From NCBI GenBank assembly GCA_009746045.1, contig RPFO01000072.1, positions 15,001 to 79,000 on the forward strand: a DNA stretch of 64,000 bases. Direction: 5' to 3'. The translations under genes and the position numbers were made by a program. The notes beneath the pieces are model-generated. The model was not told the origin of the DNA. It did no database searches and was given only the letters and a program-made list of their open reading frames with translations. This DNA is from Mesostigma viride. Lineage: Eukaryota; Streptophyta; Mesostigmatophyceae; Mesostigmatales; Mesostigmataceae. This document shows, piece by piece, positions 31,126 through 42,200 of this stretch (its first letter is position 1; the number at the start of each line of letters is the position of its first letter).

Positions 31126-32190
31126 CTGCACAGGAGAGCGACACACGGACACAGACGTCTAGAACAGAATCAAGTTGCATTTGGCCCAGCGCCAACTGGA
31201 TTTCATAAATGGCACACACATTCAATACCTGACCAATACTCGTCAGTACCTCGCAAGGTGCGGTGACGTAACCAAAAGCTTAGAAAGAGGAGACACTCTG
31301 CCGCATCATACATAACAGTGTGAATTGGACACCAGAGCGTTTCGCCTTTTCTTACTACCAAAACTAGGGGCCAAACCATTTGTCCCAGATAAGCATAACA
31401 ATTCTTTTCGGGTAGCCATTCCCTCCCTCTCCCCGTCCCCCTTGTCCCCCCCCTCCCCATATGAAGTCAGGGACAAATATTATGACATACTACGAGAGAT
31501 GACAGTTAGCTCTAAATGGCGCCTGAGCCTTTATGCCACGGCAATTAGGTCCGAAGCGATCTAGCTCGCGACAGCCACTCGCCAACACACTCGCCTACCT
31601 ACAATGACATGATGCCACCACAAAGCAGCTCTGCTTATGTAAGATTGCAATAATAACCTTATGCGGTGGACATGACATGGGCAATGTGCATGCAGCTACA
31701 CACCTCAAGCTTACAATGCATGCAGACAAGATTGGGCTCTTGGAACCCTAAGGGCTGTCATGAAACCTGCATGTGGCACTGGGATGGTTGTATTTTGCAA
31801 TCCAGTACGTCAAGGTGACTATCGATAGACAAAATACAACAACCTGGATGATAACAAAACCGCACCCAGGGCATACATGTAACCTCAGCCCTGGCATGGA
31901 TACATGTAGTAGTACGTACGTACCAACGCATGTACTGTTGTTCAAACAGAACGGGGTAGTTGGAGTGCAGTTCCAGTTTGGAGTAAATGATGTGGTGAAG
32001 CATGCTGCGACATCGGGAAGTCACACCAGCATTTATGAACACATCCGATAACGCAGTCCAAATGCAAACAACCAAAAGTATAGTATGTAGCATAATATAG
32101 TGCAATGAACCCCAGTTAGTAATGTCAGACGTAAAAGTCACCCATCACCCGACAAAGCCTGATGGGACTACCAGGATAGGAAGCATATTT
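31126..32190. other. intergenic, no gene recognised
   Basis: May contain the upstream exon(s) and promoter of the cysteine-rich gene, but I found no signal-peptide-coding frame that I can defend. Confidence 0.4.
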
Positions 32191-32194
32191 ATGA

Positions 32195-32290
32195 AATGAC
32201 ATAGAGCTTTGACATGGCTCTGTATATAGGTTTATAGATGGCGTTTGCTTTGGTTTGAGTGATTACACTCTGCTGTAAGTAATTATATGA
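32195..32290 (+). repeat. LINE 3'-UTR fragment (RLE-LINE family)
   Basis: Contains GCTTTGGTTTGAGTGATTAC and ACTCTGCTGTAAGTAATTAT, shared with 59938-60030 (inverted, longer match) and with the terminus at about 40365-40388. Interpreted as copies of one LINE 3' end. Confidence 0.65.
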
Positions 32291-32559
32291 AATGCATTGC
32301 TAAGTACTGATACCAACTTTTGTCGGCATCAGGGAGACTCCCATATGGCCAAATGTGACTGCCCGAAAGACACTGCAAAACGAGTTTCCCTACATACCCT
32401 TTGGCATGACTCCTTCCGGTTAGCATCCATGTGAGGCTGGCTTATCCTACTGGACAGACATACATATATGATGTATGAATGTCAATTTTAATAGAGTATG
32501 ACATTCGAAACAGATACATTTCCGAGGAATTCTAAGAACGCATTCATTAATGCATCCCT

Positions 32560-32730
32560 TCCTCCATTCCTCCCTCCCTGGCTCCCTCCCTATGATCTAC
32601 CTGATCTAGCTATACGTAGGTAGGGAGGTAGGTAGGTGTGTGTGGGTGCGGGGGGGTAGGTAGGTTGGCAGGTAGGTATGTAGGTGGGTGGGTGGGCGGC
32701 CGGGTGGGTAGATAGGTAGGTAGGTTTTTG
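32560..32730 (+). repeat. CCTC-type and GGTA microsatellites
   Basis: A pyrimidine-rich run (TCCCTCCCTGGCTCCCTCCC) followed by a purine-rich (GGTA)n/(GGTG)n tract from about 32620 to 32727. Confidence 0.9.
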
Positions 32731-33340
32731 TCGCATTTAGCTCATGTTTAGGATCTTGCAGGCATCAGGCCAGCACGGTTGGTCATCCGAGTTCCTTCCA
32801 AGAAGATGCTCAAGCTGTGATTGTCCAATCAGCCATGTAAAATGATTGTGTGTCGAAGCTGCGTTAGCGTGCTTCCTACATGGAATTCCGAGGAGCTAGG
32901 TGAAGTGGGGCCTTAAGAGTGTAGGCTACGAGACAACAGGGCATACCAGGTCACACACGGCCCTGTCTTGCTTGACCGCGCGTCGTGTTGCTGTTGCTGA
33001 CGAGCGGTTTTAATGATTGTGACCATGTATTTACTGACATGAATGTTTCATCACATCATAAATTAAAATGTTAATATGCGTTTCATTTGAAGCCGAACAT
33101 GAATTTATTAATGTCATGCATTTTCCAAAATTGATTACTTACGCATTCCGACTTGGTAAATCCGCCATGTTCATGTCCACCTTTCTGAAGCCCGGCATGG
33201 TTAGGGGTATACCGGTGCTTAAACAACGCTGTATCCTGAGACCAGTAACAGTAACTAGGCTAGGTTCAGAGTACGACCCATACCCTCGGGGTTGCATTCA
33301 GTTTATTTGGGTCCAAAAATGACCTCCGTAAGCTTTAATA
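32731..33340. other. intergenic, no gene recognised
   Basis: No supported frame or structure. Confidence 0.4.
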
Positions 33341-33386
33341 CTTCCCGTAAAATTTTTCCATTAACGGGCCATTAGCTTACTGTCGT

Positions 33387-33431
33387 AAGTTTACGACCCG
33401 TATACTTTGTCAGTATACGGGCCGTAAACTT
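33387..33431. other. 19-bp stem hairpin within a TACGGGCCGTA-rich stretch
   Basis: Arms 33387-33405 and 33413-33431 are inverted with one mismatch (which would be G:U in RNA) and a 7-base loop. The surrounding 33350-33540 repeats the same words in both orientations (ACGGGCCGTA, TTTACGGCCCGTA), including another inverted copy at about 33485. It looks like a degraded foldback element. Confidence 0.75.
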
Positions 33432-33847
33432 AACGGCCGTATATGCCGCGAGTATACTTGGCTGGTATACTTCTACGGAGCGTGAAGTTTACGGCCCGTA
33501 TGAACTTCCCGTATATTTGTACGGGCCGTAAATTTCTAGTGTAGTGTATGAAGCAAGTAATCATGGCGTGGTCTGCTGGCGCAACAACGGGATGGCAACT
33601 AAGCATTCACAAGGCAAATAGCTTGGGGGCTCTTACTGTCAGGATTTTAGACAATCCTGGTTGTGCCCGTTGGCTAGCCCATTTAACCTTGTGGCCAACC
33701 TTCTGTAAACGGGGGATAATTAATTAGGAATGCGTCCCTAATGATCGCTTCCGCCCACTGTTGTATTTCTGGCCTAGATTGTTAGGGCTAGGTAGGGCTT
33801 GCCGTGTCCTTTACTGCGCTACTTTTCTTGTTGAAAACAGTTACGTA

Positions 33848-34053
33848 AGTTACGTTAAATAGTGTCGGAACCTTTTGCCCACTGAGGCAAATCGGTCCGT
33901 CACACTATTTTGCCCGGAATAACCACTTCCGAGCACCCAAGTTAATTCGGCCGAATGAACTTGGGTGCTCGGAAGTGGTTATTCCGGGCAAAATAGTGTG
34001 ACGGACCGATTTGCCTCAGGCGGCAAAAGGTTCCGACACTATTTCACGTAACT
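33848..34053. mobile_element. 206-bp palindromic foldback element (MITE)
   Basis: Two 96-bp arms (33848-33943 and 33958-34053) are inverted with about three mismatches. The 14-base centre (AATTCGGCCGAATG) is itself nearly self-complementary, so the whole element is one near-perfect palindrome. Possible target duplications ACGTA lie at 33843-33847 and 34054-34058, but these are palindrome-like and could be part of the arms. No coding capacity. Confidence 0.8.
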
Positions 34054-34058
34054 ACGTA

Positions 34059-36118
34059 TACAACAAGATATTAGTTGCCGAAGTTATGATTTCCGGCACT
34101 ACCTCAGTACCTCGAGATCTTGGTGTCAAATGTTAGCAAAGATGTCTAGCGACTTAGTCGTTTGAATGCCGGAATTATGTCCGCATAAATGTGTTGACTG
34201 TCCTAGCTGTACATGCTGATTATCGGCACATGTTGATGCTTATATTTTCAGCCCGGCTGTTGTAGATCTGATGGTTGCTGTTGATCACCGCCGCAACATT
34301 GTGCATTGTTAAGGACGATGCAACCTAAGTTGCACTTACCTTAGGTCCGAGCCTAGTTGGCCACGGACGCTAATGGTCCCCACCTCGGGATCCGCACCAT
34401 GGCTTTGGCACAAAAGAAAGGTGGTAGTTCTGAAATTAATTAATGATTAATATTAAATCTTTAATGTCCGACCATAGGGGAAAACTCTGACCCTTACAAT
34501 ACTTTGCAGTTAGTGCGCTAGATTGATGCTTACTTGTGGCCAAGGCAAACATGCAATGTGAGCTGAACTATGCACGCTGATGGCAGTCGTAATAATGATT
34601 CATTTGGTACGGAGTGGCGCTGTGGACCAATTTTTAAGCTATCTGCTCAGCTTATAGTTATGTTGCGGCGGGCTCAAAGGGGGCCAATCTGCCGCCTGTA
34701 GCGTAGCTTGACCGTACATCACCAACACCATGTGAGGTGCTTGTGTTACATACGACTAGAGTAGAAGAGGACCGGCATCGCGCCGGTACTAGTGCCTTCT
34801 GTCAACCGACGGTGCCCGGCCTTTGAGGGGGGGTGAGGCGCCTTGAGAGCATGTGCTTTGTTATTCATTTTCACACCTTCCATAAGAGTGGTGTGGTAAA
34901 CAGGGAGGCCTTTTTGCAGCTCCCGCCCACCCACACTCGCAGCTGTTGGGGACATTGAAGATTGGTCATCATAGGGGGCATGTGGTGCAGGGCCCCGGCA
35001 TGGTGGACTGGCCTAACTTGACAATGACTTGTACAATGATTTTAAGGTTGTGGCTAGGCTAAACTGTTAAAGCCTGCACGCACTTATGTACTGTAAACAT
35101 AAACTTGTTTCTCAGAATGGTGGGAAGGCACTGCCATGGACCTTGGCTTCAGCACCTATCGGTATTTACCCGGCTAAGGTGCCAGCGACGAAATTGTGGT
35201 TACGGTACCATTTTCTTTTCACATCGCTGGCAGCAGCGCAACATTGAATGGCAGGACATGCGTGAATACACAACGTTGCATCACGAGATTCACTGCGACA
35301 GATGGCGTACGTGCTAGGCTTAAAACGTGTGAGACGAATGATGTATCGACACTAGATATCGTAACGGAAGGAACAACCTGTACTCGGTTATTGTCATATC
35401 CGATTGTGTCTCATTGCACTCAACAGCCCCTGCAACCCATTTTATTTTAATTTATATACCAATCATGATACTGAAGCTTAATTCCTGAGGCGAGGAGCCA
35501 TGCGGAAGATTTAGGCAAGGTAAAGGCAGCCGTAAACGATGCACCCATGTGGTGCAGTTGTGTGATCTCCACGTCATGCGGGTGCCTGTACCAACCAGGA
35601 GGGTGACTGCAGGCATAGTCAGTTGTGACACCAAGGGCTGGCACACTATAAATAGCATGAAATGATGATGCACTTGTAATCCTGTATTCACGAGGTGATA
35701 AGCGGGTGGCTCGGTGTACAAAAACCAACAGCTGTGACTAATGGTGTATATACCAGCAGATTCCTTAGAAGTATTGCCAGCCATGCCTCCAGACACAAGT
35801 CTCCTGCACTAGCAAAAGGAGGCCGGGTGCCCCATCAGCCATTTTGCTCGTTCCGGTGTCATCCCCGTCGTCCTGCTTTTGGACGGGAAGGTGCCTGTTG
35901 GTCCGCCCAAAATGGTTTCCGTCGTCCAGTTGGAGGAAAGAGAGGAGTTCCGAGTTACAGTCGTCGTCCAAGTGGCTGGCCGGAAGGACTTCCAAGTTTT
36001 ACTGGACAGATATCGGTCGTTGTCCAGTATTAATTAATTAATTAATAGACACGTGTCTGCGTCACGTGAGCATGAGTCCTCAGTGGGAGGGGAACATGGG
36101 ATGGAATGGATGGTATAA
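34059..36118. other. intergenic, no gene recognised
   Basis: Short frames only. A (TTAA)n/(AATT) run lies at about 36030-36046. I see no RNA gene or repeat I can support. Confidence 0.4.
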
Positions 36119-38320
36119 GCTATCTAGGTCCTAGTTACAGGGGTGTGGGCACCGCGGCCCGAATCGCTATGAATGCCATACTTGGTCACACGCGGAGCCC
36201 CCACAGGCTTGGGGGTGGTCTCCTTCATCACTACTTGCCATCTATCCTTGCGCACCATCTGCCTCCATATTACAGACAAACCAGGAGGCTGCCCGGGGGT
36301 GAGCCCGTCACGTCTAGTGTAGCACATGTGTCCATGCCAAGTCTATCACGAAATGTCCACGGGTGGCGGCCCTGCCGCGCGCGGCCGGGGGCACGCCAGG
36401 TTAGGACATATCGCCCAGGCTGGGCGGGCTTGGTGCCAGCTAGTCTATCTGAGGTATCTACCTGATCTGTGCGGGCCAGGTGCCCGGCTAGGCCCAGGCG
36501 CCTGTGCCTAATAATGTGGGAAACATACAGTAGGGCAAATCAGCGTACAAATCCTCATTACTAATGTGCAAACCAAAGGGGATGTTAAGGGCCTTGCGCA
36601 GCATCTTGGTGACGGCACCGCCGAGTCGTTGCTCCAGCTCCTGCGTCAGTGCCCACGTCTCGGCGCCGTAGGTCAGGATCGTCAGAATGACGACCTTGAA
36701 GAGGTCACGCTTGACGATCCGGGGTAGGGCGGGGTTGCTCCACCAGCGGCAGTGGTCATGGAGGTGCGCCCACGCCATGCCGATCCGTGTCGTCATGTCG
36801 TCCTCGCAGTCGGGAAGCCAACTGCCGAGCAGCTTGAAGCGGCCTGAAGGAGGGTAGTTGACCTCGGCATCGTCTAAGAGGCGGAGTGTGGGTGGGGGCC
36901 CTGCCATGCCGAGGGCCAGGGCCTCCGTTTTGGGGCTGATTTCTAGACCAACCGCCCGAGCCTCGAGCGCCAGGCAGTCCAGCCAAAGCTGGGCAGACTC
37001 CGGCTTCTCGATGAGCGTGATGTCGTCGGCATAAATGAGGTCAGCTAGTAAATTCTGCTTGTTAGTCGGCCCCCCTTCCCCAAGCTCGTTCGTGATCGCT
37101 AGGCCAGGGGCACGGTCTGCAATGCTAGCAAAGCGAGCACGTGCCTGGCGCATAACATAATCCACTACAATAATAAACAGGTAGTAACGGCGACAGGACG
37201 CAACCCTGCCAGACGCCGGTCTGCAGTGCATGGGCATGGCGGGGTAATGCTGTGTCGAGTGCGCACCGAAGTGGTCGACCCCTCATACAGCGTGCGGATG
37301 ACGGTAATCAGGGGAGTGGGGACGCGAGCGCGAGCAAGTACAGGCTGCCCATAGAGCGTCCCAGAGGACAGAATCAAAAGCCTTGATGAAGTCGACGAAG
37401 ATCAGGATGGCGGGAAACTCACCAGGTTGCAGGAGAGCGATTTCCTCGAAGAGCCGACGCGCGACGAAGATGGCCATGACGGTGTTGCGCCCAGGACGGA
37501 AGCCCATTTGACTTTCCCCAAGGTGACAGTCGAGAGCAGAACGAAGGCGGTTGAGGATCATGCGCATGAACAACTTGAGTGCGGCGCTCTGGATGCAGAC
37601 TCCTCTGTAGTTGGCGGGGTCGTCAGGGGAACCTTTGTTTTTGTACAGCATAATACGGTAGCTGTGCTGCCACTCAGGAATCGGCGGCGCGTCGGCAAGC
37701 AGGATCCGGTTGCAGACGTCAAGCAGGAACCCCGTGAGCGCCGTCAGCTTAAAATCACCGGGGCTGGGAGCTGGTCAGGTCCAACGGCGGCATAGAAGCG
37801 GAGTTGCTTGGCGGCGGTGCTCAGCTCGAGCTCGGTGAACGGCGGGAGCTGGTTGGGGTCGGCCAGGGGTTCCGTCAGGGCTGGGTACGTGTAGTCCTGC
37901 TCAGTGGCGGGCGGCGTGGGCGGCGCAGGGACGTCCGCAGGCGCTACTGCCAGGCGTGCGGCCGCCAGAGGGCCAAGCGGCGGAGGCGGCGGGGGGGCGC
38001 CGAGCAGCCGGGACTGGGAGGAAAACCACTGGTGGAGCTGCTGCTGCGGTGAGCCAGAGAGCGTCCGCGGCGCTGGCTGCGCGCCGCCGGCGGGCCGTTG
38101 GGCGTGACGCAGGCGGGTCCAGGCGTACTTGCCGTGCTGGTCCTTGAGGTGGGCGAAGTAGTCGCGGACATGAAGGTCCTCCTGCTCCTTGGTCGCCTGC
38201 CGGATGGCCGAGTGGTAATCGGCTTTGAGGCGGGCGTAGTTGTCCAGTATGGGCGGGAGGAGCAACCAGTTCTTGTGGAGTAGACTTGTGGTCGGTAGCT
38301 CTTGTGGTAGCTGGTGCACT
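36119..38320 (-). pseudogene. LINE family 1 relic with reverse transcriptase
   Basis: The minus-strand pieces, in order, are a pre-RT region (37744-38319: LKADYHSAIRQATKEQEDLH, then ELSTAAKQLRFYAAVGPDQL), RT fingers/palm (37283-37651: LYKNKGSPDDPANYRGVC, MGFRPGRNTV, VDFIKAFDSVLWDAL), RT catalytic box LIYADDITLI (YADD at 37022-37033), thumb, and the C-terminal YGAETWALTQELEQRL and ISNEDLYADLPY blocks (36488-37237). Frame changes near 37340 and 37700 break the ORF, so it is dead. No endonuclease is present, so the copy is 5'-truncated. It shares its 3' end with 24041-24771. Confidence 0.9.
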
Positions 38321-39226
38321 TCGCAAAACTAATGTCATGTTCTTGCCAGCCACAGCCACTGCAGGAATTAATATTAGTGGCTGAGATTAGCTGCTCTTGA
38401 CTAGCATGAAGAGCCGGCTGGAGCTGGCTAGAGCCTGCTGAACCTACGCGCCGGGCCGGCGGGCCGATCGCTAGCCAAATTGGGCTTTATTGTGGTGCTC
38501 AGTCCTGATTTACAGTCGCCCCCCGAGTTGGCGCGGAAGGAGTTCCGCAATTTGGCTGGCGCTGCATGTTTTCCCGTCGTCCACAGTCCCTGGGAAGTGC
38601 CGGAGGACCCGGGGTTCCCGACACTTGAGTGGGGCACCCCTCCTCCAGCAAATACATATGCAGGTTTGTCTGGAAAGAGTATGAATCTGCCCACACCACT
38701 TGTTAGCTAGGGTTGTGCGGTTGGCCGGGCTCACCTGCAGGTGAGCCCGGCTGTTTAGGGTTTAGGGTCCGTGGAGCCAACAAGAATTCCGACAATACAT
38801 TCCCCACAACCTAACCTTGTGGAGATAAGTGCTAATATGCGTGTACTTCAACAGACAGCAGATTTCCTGATCTCAACAGCACCTATATCACAGTTTCAAC
38901 GATAATGAAGACCTGACCTCGTGCATTAAATTAGTGAGACCAAACTGATGGCGATGTCAGTGTACTGCGCCAAACTGTCAGCCTCACCAGTTACCACAAT
39001 ATGCAGCGAGCTCGTGCAGTGGTAAGCCGCGCTTTGTGTTGAGCAAGGTAGATTAGATAGTCGCAAGGTGCCCTTGAGCATTTCTCTGAAGCATGTACAG
39101 CATTTAGTTAGCCCAATGCCCTGGCAATCAAGCCACACAGCAACACACGTCCCAGTCAGCCACCATATGAATCGCCACCTCATTGGTATGTGTACCCCAA
39201 TCCCACAGCTCCAACAAAACCTAACT
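38321..39226. other. intergenic, no gene recognised
   Basis: Includes a short inverted pair near 38725-38750 (GCCGGGCTCACCTGCAGGTGAGCCCGGC, a 28-base palindrome around CTGCAG described here only by its halves GCCGGGCTCACCTG and complement). Downstream exons of the LRR gene could lie here but none was recognised. Confidence 0.4.
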
Positions 39227-42200
39227 CTACTCCGGCCCACCCACTGAAACGGATGCACTGTAGGTACAGTACTTACGAGGACAAGTGAAGCCATATGTGC
39301 CGTCTCTTACTACAGTACGAGCGAAGGTCGAGGATGCGAACGGTCCGCAAATCAAGGCGTTGTAAGATACGTCCCTGCAACAGCCACAAGCAAGACCAGG
39401 AACGTTCCAACAGCAACACACAAGCGCATGCACAATGCTCACCATTATCGGGTGCTGAAAATAATGCGTCCACTGATGCAAACAGAAGTGTCGATCTAGC
39501 TGGGTCCGATACCAATTCAAAAGCCTCCGCTTACCCTTGGCAGTAAAAATCTGCCGGGATAGTGAGAACAAGAGTTGTTGCGCTGGATTAAGACAATTAA
39601 GTGCGAAATTTATATAACACTGTGGATGCTGACTCAAGAAATATATGTTGGTTTGGTTCCCTTTTATGGAATTATATGTGGCTGACATTGATTCTTGCCA
39701 TTTTTCTTGATATCACACTTGTCCAACTGGAAAACGAACATGGACATACGTGATTCCAGCTCTTTGTTGTGGCATGGTGCGGCTTTCTACTCCCCCAACC
39801 ACCGACCTGACATCGTGGTTCTGGACTTTGAGGGAGGCGGCCGGCACTTGCTCATTGACGTTTCTGTGGCTCGCCCCTTGGCTCTTAGCCATGCGCATGT
39901 GGTTGGTGCATCCCAGGCGGCGGGCTACACGGCGGATCGGGCTGAGCGGGCTAAGCTCACGGCCTATGGGGACGTCGGGCACCACCGGGTGGCGCCCTTT
40001 GTCTTGGAGGAGTTCGGCGCCATGGGGACCCTGACTGCCGGCTTCTTTCATTAAGGAGTGCTGCCGGCTCCGGGAGAACCGCCTGGACCTGGAGGGCCAG
40101 CGGGCCCCTTGGTCAGTGCGGACCTGGACATCGTATTGGCGCCAACGCCTTTCGGTAGCGATTACCCGGGCTATGGCTGACATATTGCTCCGCCGCACAC
40201 GAGCTGACTTTGCGGCGCAGCACAGTTATTAGGCTGTTTTACTTCATTCCGCGGTGTGGATCGAGTGTCCCATGCCGGCTGTATAGTTGTTTTGTCGTGG
40301 TATATCTTGTTACAGTAGCGTTGGCTTCCTGTTGGCTTTGTTTATTCTTACGTGGGTGCCTTTACTCTGCTGTAAGTAATTATATTTTTAAATATATGTA
40401 TTGCATGAGAGATTCTCCCACAGTTATACGTCATCATGCGCAATACCTAATGTCACTGACTCATCATGGCATCACACAGTGACCATAATCAAATGCAGAT
40501 TTTATATGGGCAATTATATTCATAATGTCTCGCAACTCATTCTGCCATTTTAAATACAAAATCATCATTCATGATCTACATGTTATTCCAAGTCATTACA
40601 AGGCATCACATTGTTATCACAAAGGCAATCATCGCTCGCTTGCCTAGTACACACCAATGGTAGTTACAAACTTGACTGATGCCTGGTTCCTTGAATGGCA
40701 TAGGCCATCAGTGATGGCCGGAATTACGGAATTGCGGCATGCAGTGGCTGATGTGCTGCCTAAATCACACTGAATTGATGGTGCTTGTATAGGGGCTCGT
40801 ACTACCACGTCGCCCTTCCTGACATAAATGGCCACCTGGCAGCGGATGTCAGCTGCCGCCCCGGTTTCGCGGTCGGTGCCGGCGGCGTTGGAACCTGCTG
40901 CCATCCCGCACTAGCTGTCCACTGCCAACCAGGTGACCCGGTTGGTGCCGGTGGGGTTGGTGCCTGCTGCCACCCTGTTGATGTCACCTACCAACCCAGT
41001 GGCGCCGCTGCGGGCGGTGCAAGCGGTGTCGTCGGTGCTGGTGCCTGCTGCCACCCTGTTGATGTCACCTGCCAACCCAGTGGCTCCGTTGCGGGCGGTG
41101 CCAGTGGTACGAATGCTGGTGGCCAGCATTGGTGCTGATGGTGCTGATGCAAGCTGATGCATCTGCTGTTGCATCTGCTGCATTTGCTGTTGATGCTCCG
41201 CTGCCTGTTTTTGCATCATGTCGACTACTTGCTGCAGTAGCTTGGAGGATGTGACTTGCTGCTGTGGCAGAGGTGGTTGTGGCAGCGGTGGTCGCGATGG
41301 TGTGCGGTTGCACTCTTGCTTGCGTGACCGTTTCACAGGTGGGGGATCTGCTTTCTTGTTTGGCTTTGCTCCCCGTTCTTGGATCTTCAGGTGTTTGTCA
41401 CCTCCATCAAGGCGACTCCATCTGAGGACAATGCTGCCTGAGGCCGAAGCTCCCGCGAGCACTTAGCCATCACAGGTGTTGCAGAGTGGATGATTTCAAC
41501 TGAGCCGCTTTGTGGGAAATCATTTGCCGAAAGGATGCAAGGCTTTGCTGCACAATTGCCAAGAATGATGTCCCGCAATTCTGCTTTGAATTGTGCAAAC
41601 CATTTAGCTGCCCGCTTTATGCTGGAGTTGGAGGCAATGTCCCACATGCCGCGCACCGAGCCCTTCTGCATCTTGATGCCCGCTATCAGCCATGTCGCAG
41701 GCCCTCCGTTATCGGTCACCACAAGGATGATGCTACCCTGGAAATGGACAGCCTCTGCTCCCTTCCGGCAGGCATTACATGTATAGAGAGTTTTTACATA
41801 ACTGTACTCGCTTTGCAGCACCAGAATCACTTCCGCCTCCTGGGACTTGACCTCACGAATTGCCACCCCAACGGCATTCCAGCCGGGCACCTTCAACACT
41901 GCGCCCTGCAGCCGCCCAGTGACATCAAAATCCCCCCGTTGGACTGCTGATGCTGACGTGTTTGCTGGCGGCGATGCTTTTGGCGGTTGGAGGCTTGAGG
42001 GTTTGGCCGATGGTGCCGCCGAGCGCGTGGGGGGGGACTTGCTCGAGCGGTCCGGTGACGTGAACAATTGCTGTGAACAATGGAAAGTTTTTTGCGATGC
42101 AGGGTCACCCGTGATGGGTGGCTAGGCGGGCTTTCTTCTTGTGGGGTGCTGCCTTTTGAATGACCGATAAACCACCGCCGTCTTCTGCACCCGGCGGATC

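Noticed and set aside
37804-38147. GC-rich plus-strand ORFs over the pre-RT part of LINE family 1
   Set aside because: High-GC shadows of the minus-strand LINE frame.
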